From assembly GCA_001512965.1 (NCBI GenBank), contig LFRW01000047.1, forward strand, positions 1 to 37,984: a stretch of DNA of 37,984 nt, given 5' to 3'. Below are positions 16,407 through 24,905 of this stretch, in pieces. The notes beneath the pieces are model-generated. The model saw nothing but the letters and a program-made list of their open reading frames with translations, was not told where the DNA came from and did no database searches. This DNA comes from Methanomicrobia archaeon DTU008. GTDB lineage: Archaea; Thermoplasmatota; Thermoplasmata; Methanomassiliicoccales; Methanomassiliicoccaceae. How positions within the stretch are numbered: the stretch's first letter is position 1; every line of letters begins with the position of its first letter. Position numbers and translations under genes: made by a program.

Positions 16407-17189
16407 TCAGGACCATGCCCACAGGCGCCCCTCGGTCGACATGAGCCTCACCGGGACGCCGTACAGCTCGGAAAGGCTCTCCTCGGTGATGGTCTCCCTG
16501 CCCCCGTCGCTATGAACGGTCCCATCGCGCATCATTATCACCCGCTCGATCTCGGGGATGATCTCCGATGGGTCATGGGTCACCAGTATCAGGCTCCTGC
16601 CGTTCGCCGCCAGGGACCTCATGGCCCCCCTGACCAGATGCTTCCCCGTGAGGTCCAGGGAGTTCATCGGCTCATCGAGGATCAGGGCCTCCGGGCGATT
16701 GACGAGCGCCCGCGCCATCAGCACCCTCCGCGCCTCTCCCATGGACAGCGTGTCGACCGTTCGATCGGCGAGATGTTCCGACCCGACCGAGCGGAGCGCC
16801 TCCCTGGCCCTTGACACCATGTCCTCATCGATCCTCTGCGACCGGTTGGTCCCTATCGAGCCGAACAGTCCTGAAAGGACGGCGTCCTCGGCGGTCATGC
16901 GGCGCCTCATCTCGCTCTGCAGGTCCCCTGACACCAGGCCGAAGGCCTGCCTGATATCGAACAGCGAGAAATGCTCCTCCCCTCGGATCCTGACATACGC
17001 CCCCTCCACCGAGGTGTCGTAGCGGAGGTCACCCATCATGACCCGCACCAGCGAGGACTTGCCAGACCCGTTCGGGCCCAGGATGGCGATCCGCTCCCCT
17101 TGCCCTATTCGCAGGCTCACATCGCGGATGAGGGTGTTGCCGTTCCTCTTGACGCGTACGCGATGCATCTCCACCAGGGGTGCGTTCAT
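16407..17189 (-). CDS. Stand-alone ABC transporter-type ATPase
   Basis: A 260-residue ABC ATPase domain with Walker A GPNGSGKSS near 38-46, a signature close to LSMGEARRVLMARAL near 148-162, Walker B ALILDEP and the switch His in LVTHDP. It is most like the soluble ModF/YlmA-type ATPases. No permease or binding-protein gene adjoins it on either side, so it may act with a distant permease or in a non-transport role. The C-terminal tail after the ATPase core (YGVPVRLMSTEGRLWAW) is short and ends in a Trp pair. A TATA-like AAATATGG about 25-30 bases upstream suggests a leaderless start at ATG 17189. It is divergent from the peptidase gene. Confidence 0.88.
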   Translation of the reverse strand: MNAPLVEMHRVRVKRNGNTLIRDVSLRIGQGERIAILGPNGSGKSSLVRVMMGDLRYDTSVEGAYVRIRGEEHFSLFDIRQAFGLVSGDLQSEMRRRMTAEDAVLSGLFGSIGTNRSQRIDEDMVSRAREALRSVGSEHLADRTVDTLSMGEARRVLMARALVNRPEALILDEPMNSLDLTGKHLVRGAMRSLAANGRSLILVTHDPSEIIPEIERVIMMRDGTVHSDGGRETITEESLSELYGVPVRLMSTEGRLWAWS

Positions 17190-17296
17190 GCGGCACCGAT
17201 GCCCATGGCCATATTTCCCTTTTGGCCTATCCGGGACCGTTAAGCGGTCGAAACCGGTAATAACATGGCCGGCGTATCATTTCAAACGGTTTTCAA

Positions 17297-19072
17297 ATGA
17301 ACGAGATGCAATGGGACCTCAGTCATCTGGTGGAGAGCACCGATCCCGACCACATCGTGAAGCGACTGGAGGAGATGGTCGCCGAGGCCAGCGCCATGAA
17401 CGAACGGTACAGGGGAAGGATCAAGGACCTGGACGCGAAGGGCCTCTTCGACCTGCTGGAGGCCCGCGACGACCTCTCGCTCGAGTACGAGGGGGCGGCC
17501 ATGTACTGCAAACTTCTCTATTCCGCCGATTCAACCGATCCGGTGGCCCAGCAGCTGAACGATGCGATGCGCCGGGCGAGCGTCCGCGCAGGGCAGCAGC
17601 TGGCCTTCATGGAACTGGAGCTGGGCGAACTGCTCGCCGCCCGGCCGGAACTGGTCAACGCCCCCGAACTGGAGGAGTTCCGCCACCTGCTGGAGCGCAT
17701 CCTCAGGAGGGTGCCGCACCAGCTGTCCGAGGTCGAGGAACGATTGGCGATGAGCAAGGACCAGAACGGCATCGATGCGTGGTCCCAGCTGCAGGGGGAC
17801 TGGCTGAGCACACGCACCTTCCGCATCACCATCGACGGCGAGGAGAAGGAGCTGCCCTACGGACAGATCATCGGACTGTACGAGGATCCGCGCAGGGATG
17901 TCCGCAAGGAGGCCAACCGCGTGGTGTACGACACCCTCGGGAAGGACGAGATCCTGTGGTCCAGCGCGCTGCGGTCCATATGCGCCGACCATGTCCAGAT
18001 GTGCGATTGGAGGAAATATCCCTCGGTGCTCACCCAGAGCCTCATCGCCAATGACATCGAGGAGGACGCCGTGCACGCCCTCATGCGGACCATCGAGAGG
18101 AACGTCGGGGTCTACCAGCGGTACCTCAGGCTCAAGGCCACACTGATGGACCTGCCCAGGCTGGGCAACTGGGACATCATCGCCCCCCTGCCCGACGATC
18201 CTGGCAAGAGATATTCCTGGGAAGAGGCAAGGGAGATGGTCGTGGAGGCGTACCGCCGTTTCGACCCCCAGTTCGGGGAGTATGCCAATGACATGCATGA
18301 GAGGAGGCACATAGACGCCGAGGTGCGCAAGGGCAAGGTCAGCGGCGCGTTCTGCGCCACCTGGTTCAAGGGCAGGTCCGCATACGTACTGCAGAGCTTC
18401 AACGGCCTGGTCGGCGACGTGTACACGCAGGCGCATGAGCTGGGGCACGCCATCCACGCCTACCTTGGCTCAAGGGCGCAGCGGCCCAGCAATTACGAGA
18501 TCGGTTCGTGCATCGCCGAATGCGGTTCGACCTTCGGGGAACTTCTCCTGACCGAGCACCTTCTCTCCAACAGCTCATCCGCGGAGGAGAAGATGGGGGT
18601 GCTGTGCAAGGTACTCGACGAGTTCGGCATGGCCGCCTTCCAGGTGTCGGCAAGGTACTTCTTCGAGCACAGCCTCTACGACGCCATCAAGGCGGGAAGG
18701 TTCCTGGACGGCGAGACCATATCCGGGCTGTGGACCGCCGCAAGGGACAAGATCTACGGCGACGCGGTGGAATGGCTGCCGGAGATGAAGTGGGAGTGGA
18801 CGATGAAGCTGCACTACTACATCCCGAACTACCGCTTCTACAACTACCCCTATGTGTTCGCGCAGCTCTTCGTGTTCGCCATGTACCGCCTGTACCTGGA
18901 GCAGGGCGAGGCCTTCGTCCCCAAGATCAAGGCGCTGCTGTCCGCCGGGTCCAGCCGCTCGCCGGGAGAGCTGGCGGCCGAACTGGGCTTCGACATCGCC
19001 AAGGAGGACTTCTGGCAGAAGGGCATCGACCAGGCGGAGGAGTTCATCAGGCAACTGGAGTCGCTGCGGTGA
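17297..19072 (+). CDS. pepF: M3 family oligoendopeptidase (PepF type)
   Basis: A 591-residue cytoplasmic zinc metallopeptidase of the M3 family, which cleaves short peptides. The catalytic motif HELGH (within QAHELGHAIHAYLG) sits at about residues 380-384, and the third zinc ligand Glu is in SCIAECGSTFGE about 25 residues later. The N-terminal helical domain (YEGAAMYCKLLYSADSTDP) and C-terminal YYIPNYRFYNYPYVFAQLF block match the family. The length is normal. A TATA-like GGTAATAAC lies about 35 bases before the ATG. It probably recycles peptides; no transporter adjoins it except the orphan ATPase. Confidence 0.94.
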   Translation: MNEMQWDLSHLVESTDPDHIVKRLEEMVAEASAMNERYRGRIKDLDAKGLFDLLEARDDLSLEYEGAAMYCKLLYSADSTDPVAQQLNDAMRRASVRAGQQLAFMELELGELLAARPELVNAPELEEFRHLLERILRRVPHQLSEVEERLAMSKDQNGIDAWSQLQGDWLSTRTFRITIDGEEKELPYGQIIGLYEDPRRDVRKEANRVVYDTLGKDEILWSSALRSICADHVQMCDWRKYPSVLTQSLIANDIEEDAVHALMRTIERNVGVYQRYLRLKATLMDLPRLGNWDIIAPLPDDPGKRYSWEEAREMVVEAYRRFDPQFGEYANDMHERRHIDAEVRKGKVSGAFCATWFKGRSAYVLQSFNGLVGDVYTQAHELGHAIHAYLGSRAQRPSNYEIGSCIAECGSTFGELLLTEHLLSNSSSAEEKMGVLCKVLDEFGMAAFQVSARYFFEHSLYDAIKAGRFLDGETISGLWTAARDKIYGDAVEWLPEMKWEWTMKLHYYIPNYRFYNYPYVFAQLFVFAMYRLYLEQGEAFVPKIKALLSAGSSRSPGELAAELGFDIAKEDFWQKGIDQAEEFIRQLESLR

Positions 19073-19132
19073 CCCGGCGCGGGGCCGCCTAACCGCCTTC
19101 AAGCATGCGCCATGCGGCGCATGCGAAACCCT

Positions 19133-21154
19133 TCATCCCCGCTCATGCGCGAAGAACCTCCTCACCTCGGCCACCGGGTCCCTCGTCCTGGTCGCCCCCA
19201 GCTGCTGCTCGTACCTTGATGCGCGGGAATCGAGTATGACCGCCGCGCCCCTGTCCGTCTCCATCCGGATCAACCGTCCGATGGCCTGCTGCGTCTTCCT
19301 CAGCGCCGGGGCGAGGGAGGTATAGTCCCATCCCTTCCCGAACCCATACTTCTTGTCGAAGCGGGCCTTCAGCTCCTCCGACACCAGGGAAGGCGGGGGG
19401 TACGGCAGGCCGACGATGATGGCCAGGCTAAGCTCCTCTCCAGGGAAGTCCAGGCCCTCGGCTACCTTCCCTCCCATCACCGTGAAGAACACCCCGTTGC
19501 GGCCGGTCTTGAACCTCTGCACGGCCTCCGCGAGGTCGCGGGACCGGGACTCCTCCCAGAACAGGTTGCGGGGGATCTCCCTCTCCAGCACCGGTCGCAT
19601 GGACTTGAGCATCTCGTACGACCGGAAGAACACCATGGTGTTCCTCGTCGTGCTGTTGCACAGCCCCACGATGCGGTCGCAGATGCGCTTCTTCATCGTC
19701 GGGTCGGCCCGCATCTCCCTCATGCCGGGGTTGACGTCGTCGGCGTACAGCACCAGGCGGTTCTCCGGGGGGAACGGGGAGGGAAAGATCCTCTGGACAG
19801 TGTCCCGGGGCAGGTCCAGGACGTCCACGTACTGCTGCAGCGGCTGAAGCGTTCCGGACATGTGCACCACTCCGCTGCACTGCCGGAGGAACTCCAGCGT
19901 GGTCTTGGGCTCCAGGCAGCTGGCGATCAGCCCTCCCCCTCCGGAGGCCGAGACGGTCTTCAGGAATCGGGCGTCCGAGGCCCTGAACCAGTCCTCCAGC
20001 GTCGTTGCCAGCTTGAGCGTCGCCGACATGGGGTTGTCACCGTCCTTCACACGCTTCTCCAGTATCGTCTCGCCCAGGTTGCGCAGGTTGGAGGTCAGCA
20101 TGTCCAGTTCCTCGTCGCTCAGCCCCAGCTCCTCCCTGATCCTCCCCTCCAGGAACCTGCGCCCCAGCCTCGCCTCCAGCACCCCCTCGCACTGGGAGTT
20201 GGCCGCGTCCTGTATTATATCGCGCAGGGTGGAGGTGAGGCGGTTCACGTCGACGCCCTTGGCCAGCCACGCCCTCCCGTACTGCTTCGCCTCCGCCTCC
20301 ACGCCGTCCAGCTCGCTGACCCACAGGGAGAAGGACTCCTCGTCCCGGGCCGCGTCGATCAGGTTGTGGGCCTCATCCACCACGACGACGAAATCGTCGG
20401 CGCTCAGCTGAAGCCGCTCGAACAGGCTTTTCCTGATGTCGGAGGACAGCATATGGATGTACGGGAGGACGAGCACGTCCGCCTCGGACATGATCAGCTT
20501 CCTCGCCTCGTACGGGCATGACCCGGTTCCCTGGCAGAAGACATCGAACTCCTCGGCGGTGGGGTTGTCGCGCCTGGCATATCCAAGGAACATGGAGTCG
20601 TCGGACGCCAGGAGGTTGGCGTAGTATGGACAGCCGCCCTTCTCCCTCTTGCCGGCCCTCCTCTTCATGTCCTCGCACATCCGGGACATGGCGCCCGGGG
20701 ATATGGCGTCGCCCTCCCCGAAGGAGCGCATCAACAGGCATGACTTGCCTCGACCGAGAACGGGAAGGCCGAACACCGGCCTCTTCCTCGATATGTTGCG
20801 CAGCTCCTTCATCACCTGATCGCTCTGCGAGATCGTCCGGGTGAGGTAGAGCACCTTCTTCTTCCTCTCGAACGCATGCTCGAGCGCCCCCGACAGGGCG
20901 CAGATGGTCTTCCCCGTGCCGGTGCCGCTCTCCATGACCAGATGGCGGCCCGATGCCAACGCCTCCCGTATGGTGTTCACGATGGTGATCTGCCCATCCC
21001 GCGGCGTGTAGGGGAAAAGGCCGGGGGCGGAGGGGTCGAGCACCGGCCCCCTCTCCCGCACGGCCGTCTGGCCGCTAGGCTCCTTGCAATGCGGGCAGCG
21101 CGACCTATCGGGGGGCAGCAGCGTCTTGCATCGGGGACAGAAGTGGCCAGCCAT
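19133..21154 (-). CDS. XPD/Rad3-type Fe-S helicase with N-terminal zinc ribbon
   Basis: A 673-residue superfamily 2 helicase of the XPD/DinG group. It starts with a CPRC...CPHC zinc ribbon (C6, C9, C20, C23). Walker A SGTGTGKT is near 76-83 and the DEAH box VVDEAHN near 259-265. The iron-sulfur domain ligands are C139, C160, C175 and C213, with an extra C207. Motif VI is QAIGRLIRMETDRGAAVILD near the C-terminus. Such enzymes unwind DNA 5' to 3' in repair. The frame stays open upstream, but a TATA box (GTTTATATC, 21177-21185) places the transcript start near 21155, so ATG 21154 (MAGHFCPRC) is chosen; ATG 21166 is the alternative. Confidence 0.9.
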   Translation of the reverse strand: MAGHFCPRCKTLLPPDRSRCPHCKEPSGQTAVRERGPVLDPSAPGLFPYTPRDGQITIVNTIREALASGRHLVMESGTGTGKTICALSGALEHAFERKKKVLYLTRTISQSDQVMKELRNISRKRPVFGLPVLGRGKSCLLMRSFGEGDAISPGAMSRMCEDMKRRAGKREKGGCPYYANLLASDDSMFLGYARRDNPTAEEFDVFCQGTGSCPYEARKLIMSEADVLVLPYIHMLSSDIRKSLFERLQLSADDFVVVVDEAHNLIDAARDEESFSLWVSELDGVEAEAKQYGRAWLAKGVDVNRLTSTLRDIIQDAANSQCEGVLEARLGRRFLEGRIREELGLSDEELDMLTSNLRNLGETILEKRVKDGDNPMSATLKLATTLEDWFRASDARFLKTVSASGGGGLIASCLEPKTTLEFLRQCSGVVHMSGTLQPLQQYVDVLDLPRDTVQRIFPSPFPPENRLVLYADDVNPGMREMRADPTMKKRICDRIVGLCNSTTRNTMVFFRSYEMLKSMRPVLEREIPRNLFWEESRSRDLAEAVQRFKTGRNGVFFTVMGGKVAEGLDFPGEELSLAIIVGLPYPPPSLVSEELKARFDKKYGFGKGWDYTSLAPALRKTQQAIGRLIRMETDRGAAVILDSRASRYEQQLGATRTRDPVAEVRRFFAHERG

Positions 21155-21176
21155 GTCCCGAGCCATGCCCGGGCGC

Positions 21177-21185
21177 GATATAAAC
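21177..21185 (-). promoter_or_regulatory. TATA box of the XPD-type helicase
   Basis: The minus strand reads GTTTATATC. The expected transcription start is about 26 bases downstream, at or next to ATG 21154, implying a leaderless message. Confidence 0.6.
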
Positions 21186-21269
21186 GTGCCTGCTGGCATT
21201 CTCCCCGGCTCCGAAAGTACCTCCATCGTCAAGACACGACGCCGGGCGAGGCGGCGACGTTCCCGGTCC

Positions 21270-21297
21270 GCATCGATGCCGCTCAGGGCCCTGATGC
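21270..21297. repeat. Paired palindromes upstream of the phosphotransferase gene
   Basis: Two perfect palindromes are adjacent: GCATCGATGC (21270-21279) and TCAGGGCCCTGA (21283-21294). The first half GCATC also matches GATGC at 21293-21297 as an inverted repeat. They end about 12 bases before the T-rich TATA-like element TTTTTATC (21309-21316) of the rightward gene, a position suited to an operator. No regulator family can be assigned. Confidence 0.4.
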
Positions 21298-21308
21298 CAT
21301 AGGCCAAG

Positions 21309-21316
21309 TTTTTATC
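21309..21316 (+). promoter_or_regulatory. TATA-like box of the PEP-type phosphotransferase
   Basis: TTTTTATC lies about 45 bases before ATG 21359, predicting a start of transcription near 21338. The in-frame ATG at 21317 directly adjoins the box and would be excluded from the transcript. Confidence 0.45.
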
Positions 21317-21358
21317 ATGTACACCGGCGTTTCAGGCAGAAGTTCGGAAGGTTCCAGG

Positions 21359-22411
21359 ATGAGAGCGACGATCGATCTGGCATCGGTGGACGGCACGATG
21401 TTGGCCCAAGTCGGAGGAAAGGCCGCCAACCTGGGGCGGCTCATCCAGGCGGGCTTCCCCGTCCCCTGTGGCGTGGTGGTGACCGTAGATGCGTACGATG
21501 GGTTCCTGGCCGAGCATGGCCTTACCGCGCGGATCGAGGAGGTGCTGCGGACCGTGGACTTCGACCGGGAGGACAGCATCGAGGAGGCCGCCCGTGACAT
21601 CAAGGAGATGTTCCTCGAACCCGGCGACAAGCTTTCCGCCGACATTCTCGCCGCCCTCGCAGGGGTGGACGAGGAGGGCCTCTGGGCGGTCCGCTCCTCG
21701 GCGGTCGCGGAGGACCTGGAATCGGCCTCCTTCGCCGGCCAGCAGGACACGTTCCTCAATGTTCCGACGAAGGACGTCCCGATGCACGTCTGCCGGTGCT
21801 GGGCGTCCTACTGGAACGCAAGGGCCATCGCCTACCGGGAGCGTGCAGGGGTCCCCCAGCTGCAGGCCGGGATCGCCGTGGTGGTGCAGCGGATGGTCGA
21901 CGCCAGGACCTCGGGCATACTGTTCACCTCCGATCCGGTGGGAGGGAGGAAGGACCGCCTCATCATCGAATCCTCATGGGGGCTCGGAGAGTCGATAGCC
22001 TCCGGTCTCGTATCCCCGGACCGCTTCGTGTGCGACAAGGTCCGCCGCCGCGTGGTGGAGTCCACCATCAACCGCAAGGCCACCGCGATATACCTCTCCC
22101 GGGACGGCTCGCGCTCCGTTCCGGTGGCGGAACGGGACCAGACCCGCCCCTCCCTCACCAACGACGAGGTCAAGGAACTGATGAGGTGGGGCCGCCGCCT
22201 CGAGGAGCACTTCGGCTCCCCCCAGGACGTCGAGTTCGCCCTGGAGGGCGATGACATCCTCATCCTGCAGTCACGCCCCGTTACCACCCTGTCGGAGGAC
22301 GGCGGAACGCTGTGGACCAGGGGATACGGGGACGAGTACTGGGCCGACGTGACCTCCCCCCCTCTTCTTCTCCGTCCTCGGCGAGCTGCTGACGGAGTAC
22401 GTCAATCATGA
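21359..22411 (+). CDS. PEP/pyruvate-binding phosphotransferase, N-terminal part (frameshifted gene)
   Basis: This 350-residue open frame is the ATP-grasp half of a PEP synthase/PPDK-type protein. It shows VGGKAANLGRLIQAGFPVP, WAVRSSAVAEDLESASFAGQ, GILFTSDPV, SWGLGESIASGLVSPD and DDILILQSRPVT, the full nucleotide-binding set. After WTRGYGDEYWADVTSP the frame enters a C7 run (22356-22362), becomes nonsense and stops at 22411. Dropping one C continues smoothly (LFFSVLGELLTEYVN) into the C-terminal frame downstream. The joined product would be 872 residues. This is either a sequencing error, a recent mutation or, less likely, programmed frameshifting. ATG 21359 is chosen because 21317 adjoins the TATA box. 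Confidence 0.8.
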   Translation: MRATIDLASVDGTMLAQVGGKAANLGRLIQAGFPVPCGVVVTVDAYDGFLAEHGLTARIEEVLRTVDFDREDSIEEAARDIKEMFLEPGDKLSADILAALAGVDEEGLWAVRSSAVAEDLESASFAGQQDTFLNVPTKDVPMHVCRCWASYWNARAIAYRERAGVPQLQAGIAVVVQRMVDARTSGILFTSDPVGGRKDRLIIESSWGLGESIASGLVSPDRFVCDKVRRRVVESTINRKATAIYLSRDGSRSVPVAERDQTRPSLTNDEVKELMRWGRRLEEHFGSPQDVEFALEGDDILILQSRPVTTLSEDGGTLWTRGYGDEYWADVTSPPLLLRPRRAADGVRQS

Positions 22412-22424
22412 AGGGTCCCGGATC

Positions 22425-23978
22425 ATGGGCTACCGGGGCCTCACCGACAAGGTCCTGCTGAAGGTCCACAAGGGCCATGTCTACTTCAACGCCGCGGTGC
22501 TGGAGGAGGTCTTCGTATACAACCCCAAGTTCTCCCGCACCAAGGAGCTGCTGAACTACTTCCCCCAGAAGGACCAGGCCCGCATCGCCCAGGCAGACAC
22601 GAGGATCGCCCGGAGACTATGGGCGGAGGTTCGCATCGCCCTGCTGGACCCGGACGGCATGATCTTCCGGACCGACAAGGCCTACCGCCGATGGGCGGCC
22701 GAGTTCACGAAGAAGATGGAACGCTTCGACGCGATCGACCTGACCTCGCTCTCGGACGAGGCGCTGGGCGAGGAGTACGAGGAGCTCATCCAGGCGGGCC
22801 TGAAGCACTACCGCCTCATCCGCTACGGCATGGTCACCCACAGCATCGGCACCAACCTCATGGTCAAGACATGGCTGCAGAACTGGCTGGACGACCGCTC
22901 CGGGACCTACTACTCCAAGCTCATCTCCGGCCTCGATGACAACAAGACCATACGGACCAACATCGAGCTGGCCAAGCTGGCCCAGGCGGCGCGAAGGGAT
23001 GAAGCGGCCAGGGCGACGTTGGCGTCCCGCACCTCCCGCGAGGTGCTCGCGATGCTGGACTCCGACCCGTCCCTGGCAGGCTTCAAGGCCGACCTGGGCG
23101 CCTTCCTCGAGAAGTATGGCCACCGCTCCCACACCCGTGAGTTCTACTTCCCCCGATGGGCGGACGACCCCGCCCTGGTGATAGACGTGGTCAAGGCACT
23201 GCTCGACTCCGAACTAGGAGACCTCGAGAAGCAGGAGAGGAAGAAGGTCCGCGAGAGGAAGGAGACGGAGAAGGAGGTCCTGGAGAAGATCGGCCGGCTG
23301 CGCCTGGGGATCCTCAAGAAGGTCCTGTTCCGTACCGTGCTCCACTATGCCCAGACCTACCTGGGATTCCGGGAGAACCAGCGCTTCTACCTGGACCACA
23401 TGATACTGCGGTGGCGGCGGGTGTTCCTCGAGTACGGGCGGCGGCTGGCCGCCAGGGGAGTGCTGGCATCGCCGGAGGACGTGTTCTTCCTGGGCAAGGA
23501 GGAGGTCTTCGAGCTCATCGCCGCCCCTCGCGATGTGAGGGCCCAGGTGGGCGAGAGGAGGGCGGAGTTCGACCGATACCGCGACGTCCTGCCGCCCAAG
23601 TTCCTCCGTGGCGGCGTGGAGTTCGACGATACGGCGGTCCATGGAAAGGACGTCGCTCGCATCACCGGCACCTCGGCCAGCCCGGGAGTTGTCACCGGGA
23701 CCGTAAGGGTCGTCGACCGCATCGAGGACCTCCCCCGGATAAAGGAGGGCGAGATCATGGTGACCTCCAACACCGACCCGGGCTGGACGGCCATATTCCC
23801 CAAGCTTGGCGGACTTATCACCGAGACCGGCGGGATACTCTCCCATGGCGCGGTGGTGTCCCGGGAGTACGGCATACCTGCGGTGACGGCCGTGAAGGAC
23901 GCCACCGCCATCTTCCGCACGGGACAATCGGTCATCCTTGACGGGAACGACGGGACCATCTACATCGTGGAGGCTTGA
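22425..23978 (+). CDS. PEP-type phosphotransferase, C-terminal part with phospho-histidine domain
   Basis: This 517-residue frame holds the remainder of the protein begun at 21359. A long, largely helical middle region (about 1-400) includes a charged coiled-coil-like stretch near LEKQERKKVRERKETEKE. It ends in a PEP-utilising mobile domain with GTSASPGVVTGTVRVVD and the catalytic motif TGGILSHGAVVSREYGIPAV, His at residue 474 (829 in the joined protein). The C-terminal PEP/pyruvate TIM barrel of classical PpsA and PPDK is missing. This ATP-grasp, helical substrate domain, His-domain order is that of rifampin phosphotransferase-like enzymes. It phosphorylates an unknown acceptor. ATG 22425 may be only an internal Met if the frame is restored. 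Confidence 0.8.
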   Translation: MGYRGLTDKVLLKVHKGHVYFNAAVLEEVFVYNPKFSRTKELLNYFPQKDQARIAQADTRIARRLWAEVRIALLDPDGMIFRTDKAYRRWAAEFTKKMERFDAIDLTSLSDEALGEEYEELIQAGLKHYRLIRYGMVTHSIGTNLMVKTWLQNWLDDRSGTYYSKLISGLDDNKTIRTNIELAKLAQAARRDEAARATLASRTSREVLAMLDSDPSLAGFKADLGAFLEKYGHRSHTREFYFPRWADDPALVIDVVKALLDSELGDLEKQERKKVRERKETEKEVLEKIGRLRLGILKKVLFRTVLHYAQTYLGFRENQRFYLDHMILRWRRVFLEYGRRLAARGVLASPEDVFFLGKEEVFELIAAPRDVRAQVGERRAEFDRYRDVLPPKFLRGGVEFDDTAVHGKDVARITGTSASPGVVTGTVRVVDRIEDLPRIKEGEIMVTSNTDPGWTAIFPKLGGLITETGGILSHGAVVSREYGIPAVTAVKDATAIFRTGQSVILDGNDGTIYIVEA

Positions 23979-23980
23979 CA

Positions 23981-24883
23981 TTGAACTACGACACTCTTCA
24001 TCGGCCGGGCACGGAAAGGGAATGGAACGAGAGCTTCTACTTCAACTTCTACGACGCCCGGAGCGACATCTGCGGCTTCATGAGGATAGGCATCAAGCCG
24101 AACGTGGACGAACGCTCCATGTTCTTCTTCCTCATGCTGCCCGACGGCAGCGCCGTGGGAACGCGGGGCGTCGAGCCAGTGGGAGATAGCTCCCTCTCCG
24201 TCAAGGGGCTCGAGTTCACCATGGTCGAACCGGAGAGCCGGTGGCGGCTGAGCTACCGGGGGCCGATGGCCCGCATGGGGGCGGTGGAGGTCAGCATGGT
24301 GGCCATGGACCTGACCTTCGATTGTCTCATCCCGACCTATGACTATCGCCGCAGCGTCGGCGCGGAGGGCGAACGGATCGCACGGCAGGTCGCCTCCGAG
24401 CACCTCGAGCAGTTCGGACAGGTCTCCGGTGCGATCGAGATCGATGGCCGGAGGATCGCGGTCGACGGCATGGGGGAGAGGGACCATTCATGGGGCGTCC
24501 GGGACTGGAACGCCCCCAGGATGTGGTACTGGATCACCGCCCAGTTCGATGGGGAGAACGCCCTCAACGTCACCAAGCTCTTCACCGAGGAGGGGGAGGT
24601 GTCGGCCGGCTTCATCCACCTTGACGGACGAACGGTGCCCCTCGTCCACGCCGACATGGCCACGTCCCTGGACTCCCGGGGCTGGCCCGCCTCCCTGGAG
24701 ATGGAACTGGTCGACAGCGAGGGCGGCAGGCACAAGGTCGCCGCCGAGGTCATGAGGTCGGTCCAGCTGCCGTTCGTCGGCCGCGACGGCAGGTCCACCT
24801 CGCTCATGCACGAGAACCTTGCCCGATACACATGGAGGGGCCGGACCGGATACGGCATAGCCGAGGTGCTGCTCCGGCAATGA
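23981..24883 (+). CDS. AttH/CrtC-like (lipocalin-type) protein of unknown substrate
   Basis: A 300-residue beta-rich protein. Motifs WNESFYFNFYDARSDICGFM (N-terminal half) and MGERDHSWGVRDWN followed by MWYWITAQF (about 165-185) resemble the two-lobed lipocalin-like fold of AttH and hydroxyneurosporene hydratase relatives. Family members act on or bind hydrophobic ligands such as isoprenoids. No signal peptide is seen. TTG 23981 is preferred: GGAGG at 23969-23973 gives seven bases of spacing, while TTG 23975 overlaps the upstream stop. It follows the phosphotransferase stop by two bases, so the two are translationally linked and probably act on one pathway. The family assignment is tentative. 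Confidence 0.65.
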   Translation: MNYDTLHRPGTEREWNESFYFNFYDARSDICGFMRIGIKPNVDERSMFFFLMLPDGSAVGTRGVEPVGDSSLSVKGLEFTMVEPESRWRLSYRGPMARMGAVEVSMVAMDLTFDCLIPTYDYRRSVGAEGERIARQVASEHLEQFGQVSGAIEIDGRRIAVDGMGERDHSWGVRDWNAPRMWYWITAQFDGENALNVTKLFTEEGEVSAGFIHLDGRTVPLVHADMATSLDSRGWPASLEMELVDSEGGRHKVAAEVMRSVQLPFVGRDGRSTSLMHENLARYTWRGRTGYGIAEVLLRQ

Positions 24884-24905
24884 AATAAGGGGAAAGGGGT
24901 TTCGT

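Noticed and set aside
20876-21358. Extending the phosphotransferase N-terminus upstream to 20876
   Set aside because: The extension overlaps the helicase gene and its promoter, is Arg/Pro-rich, and the family N-terminus begins at ATG 21359.
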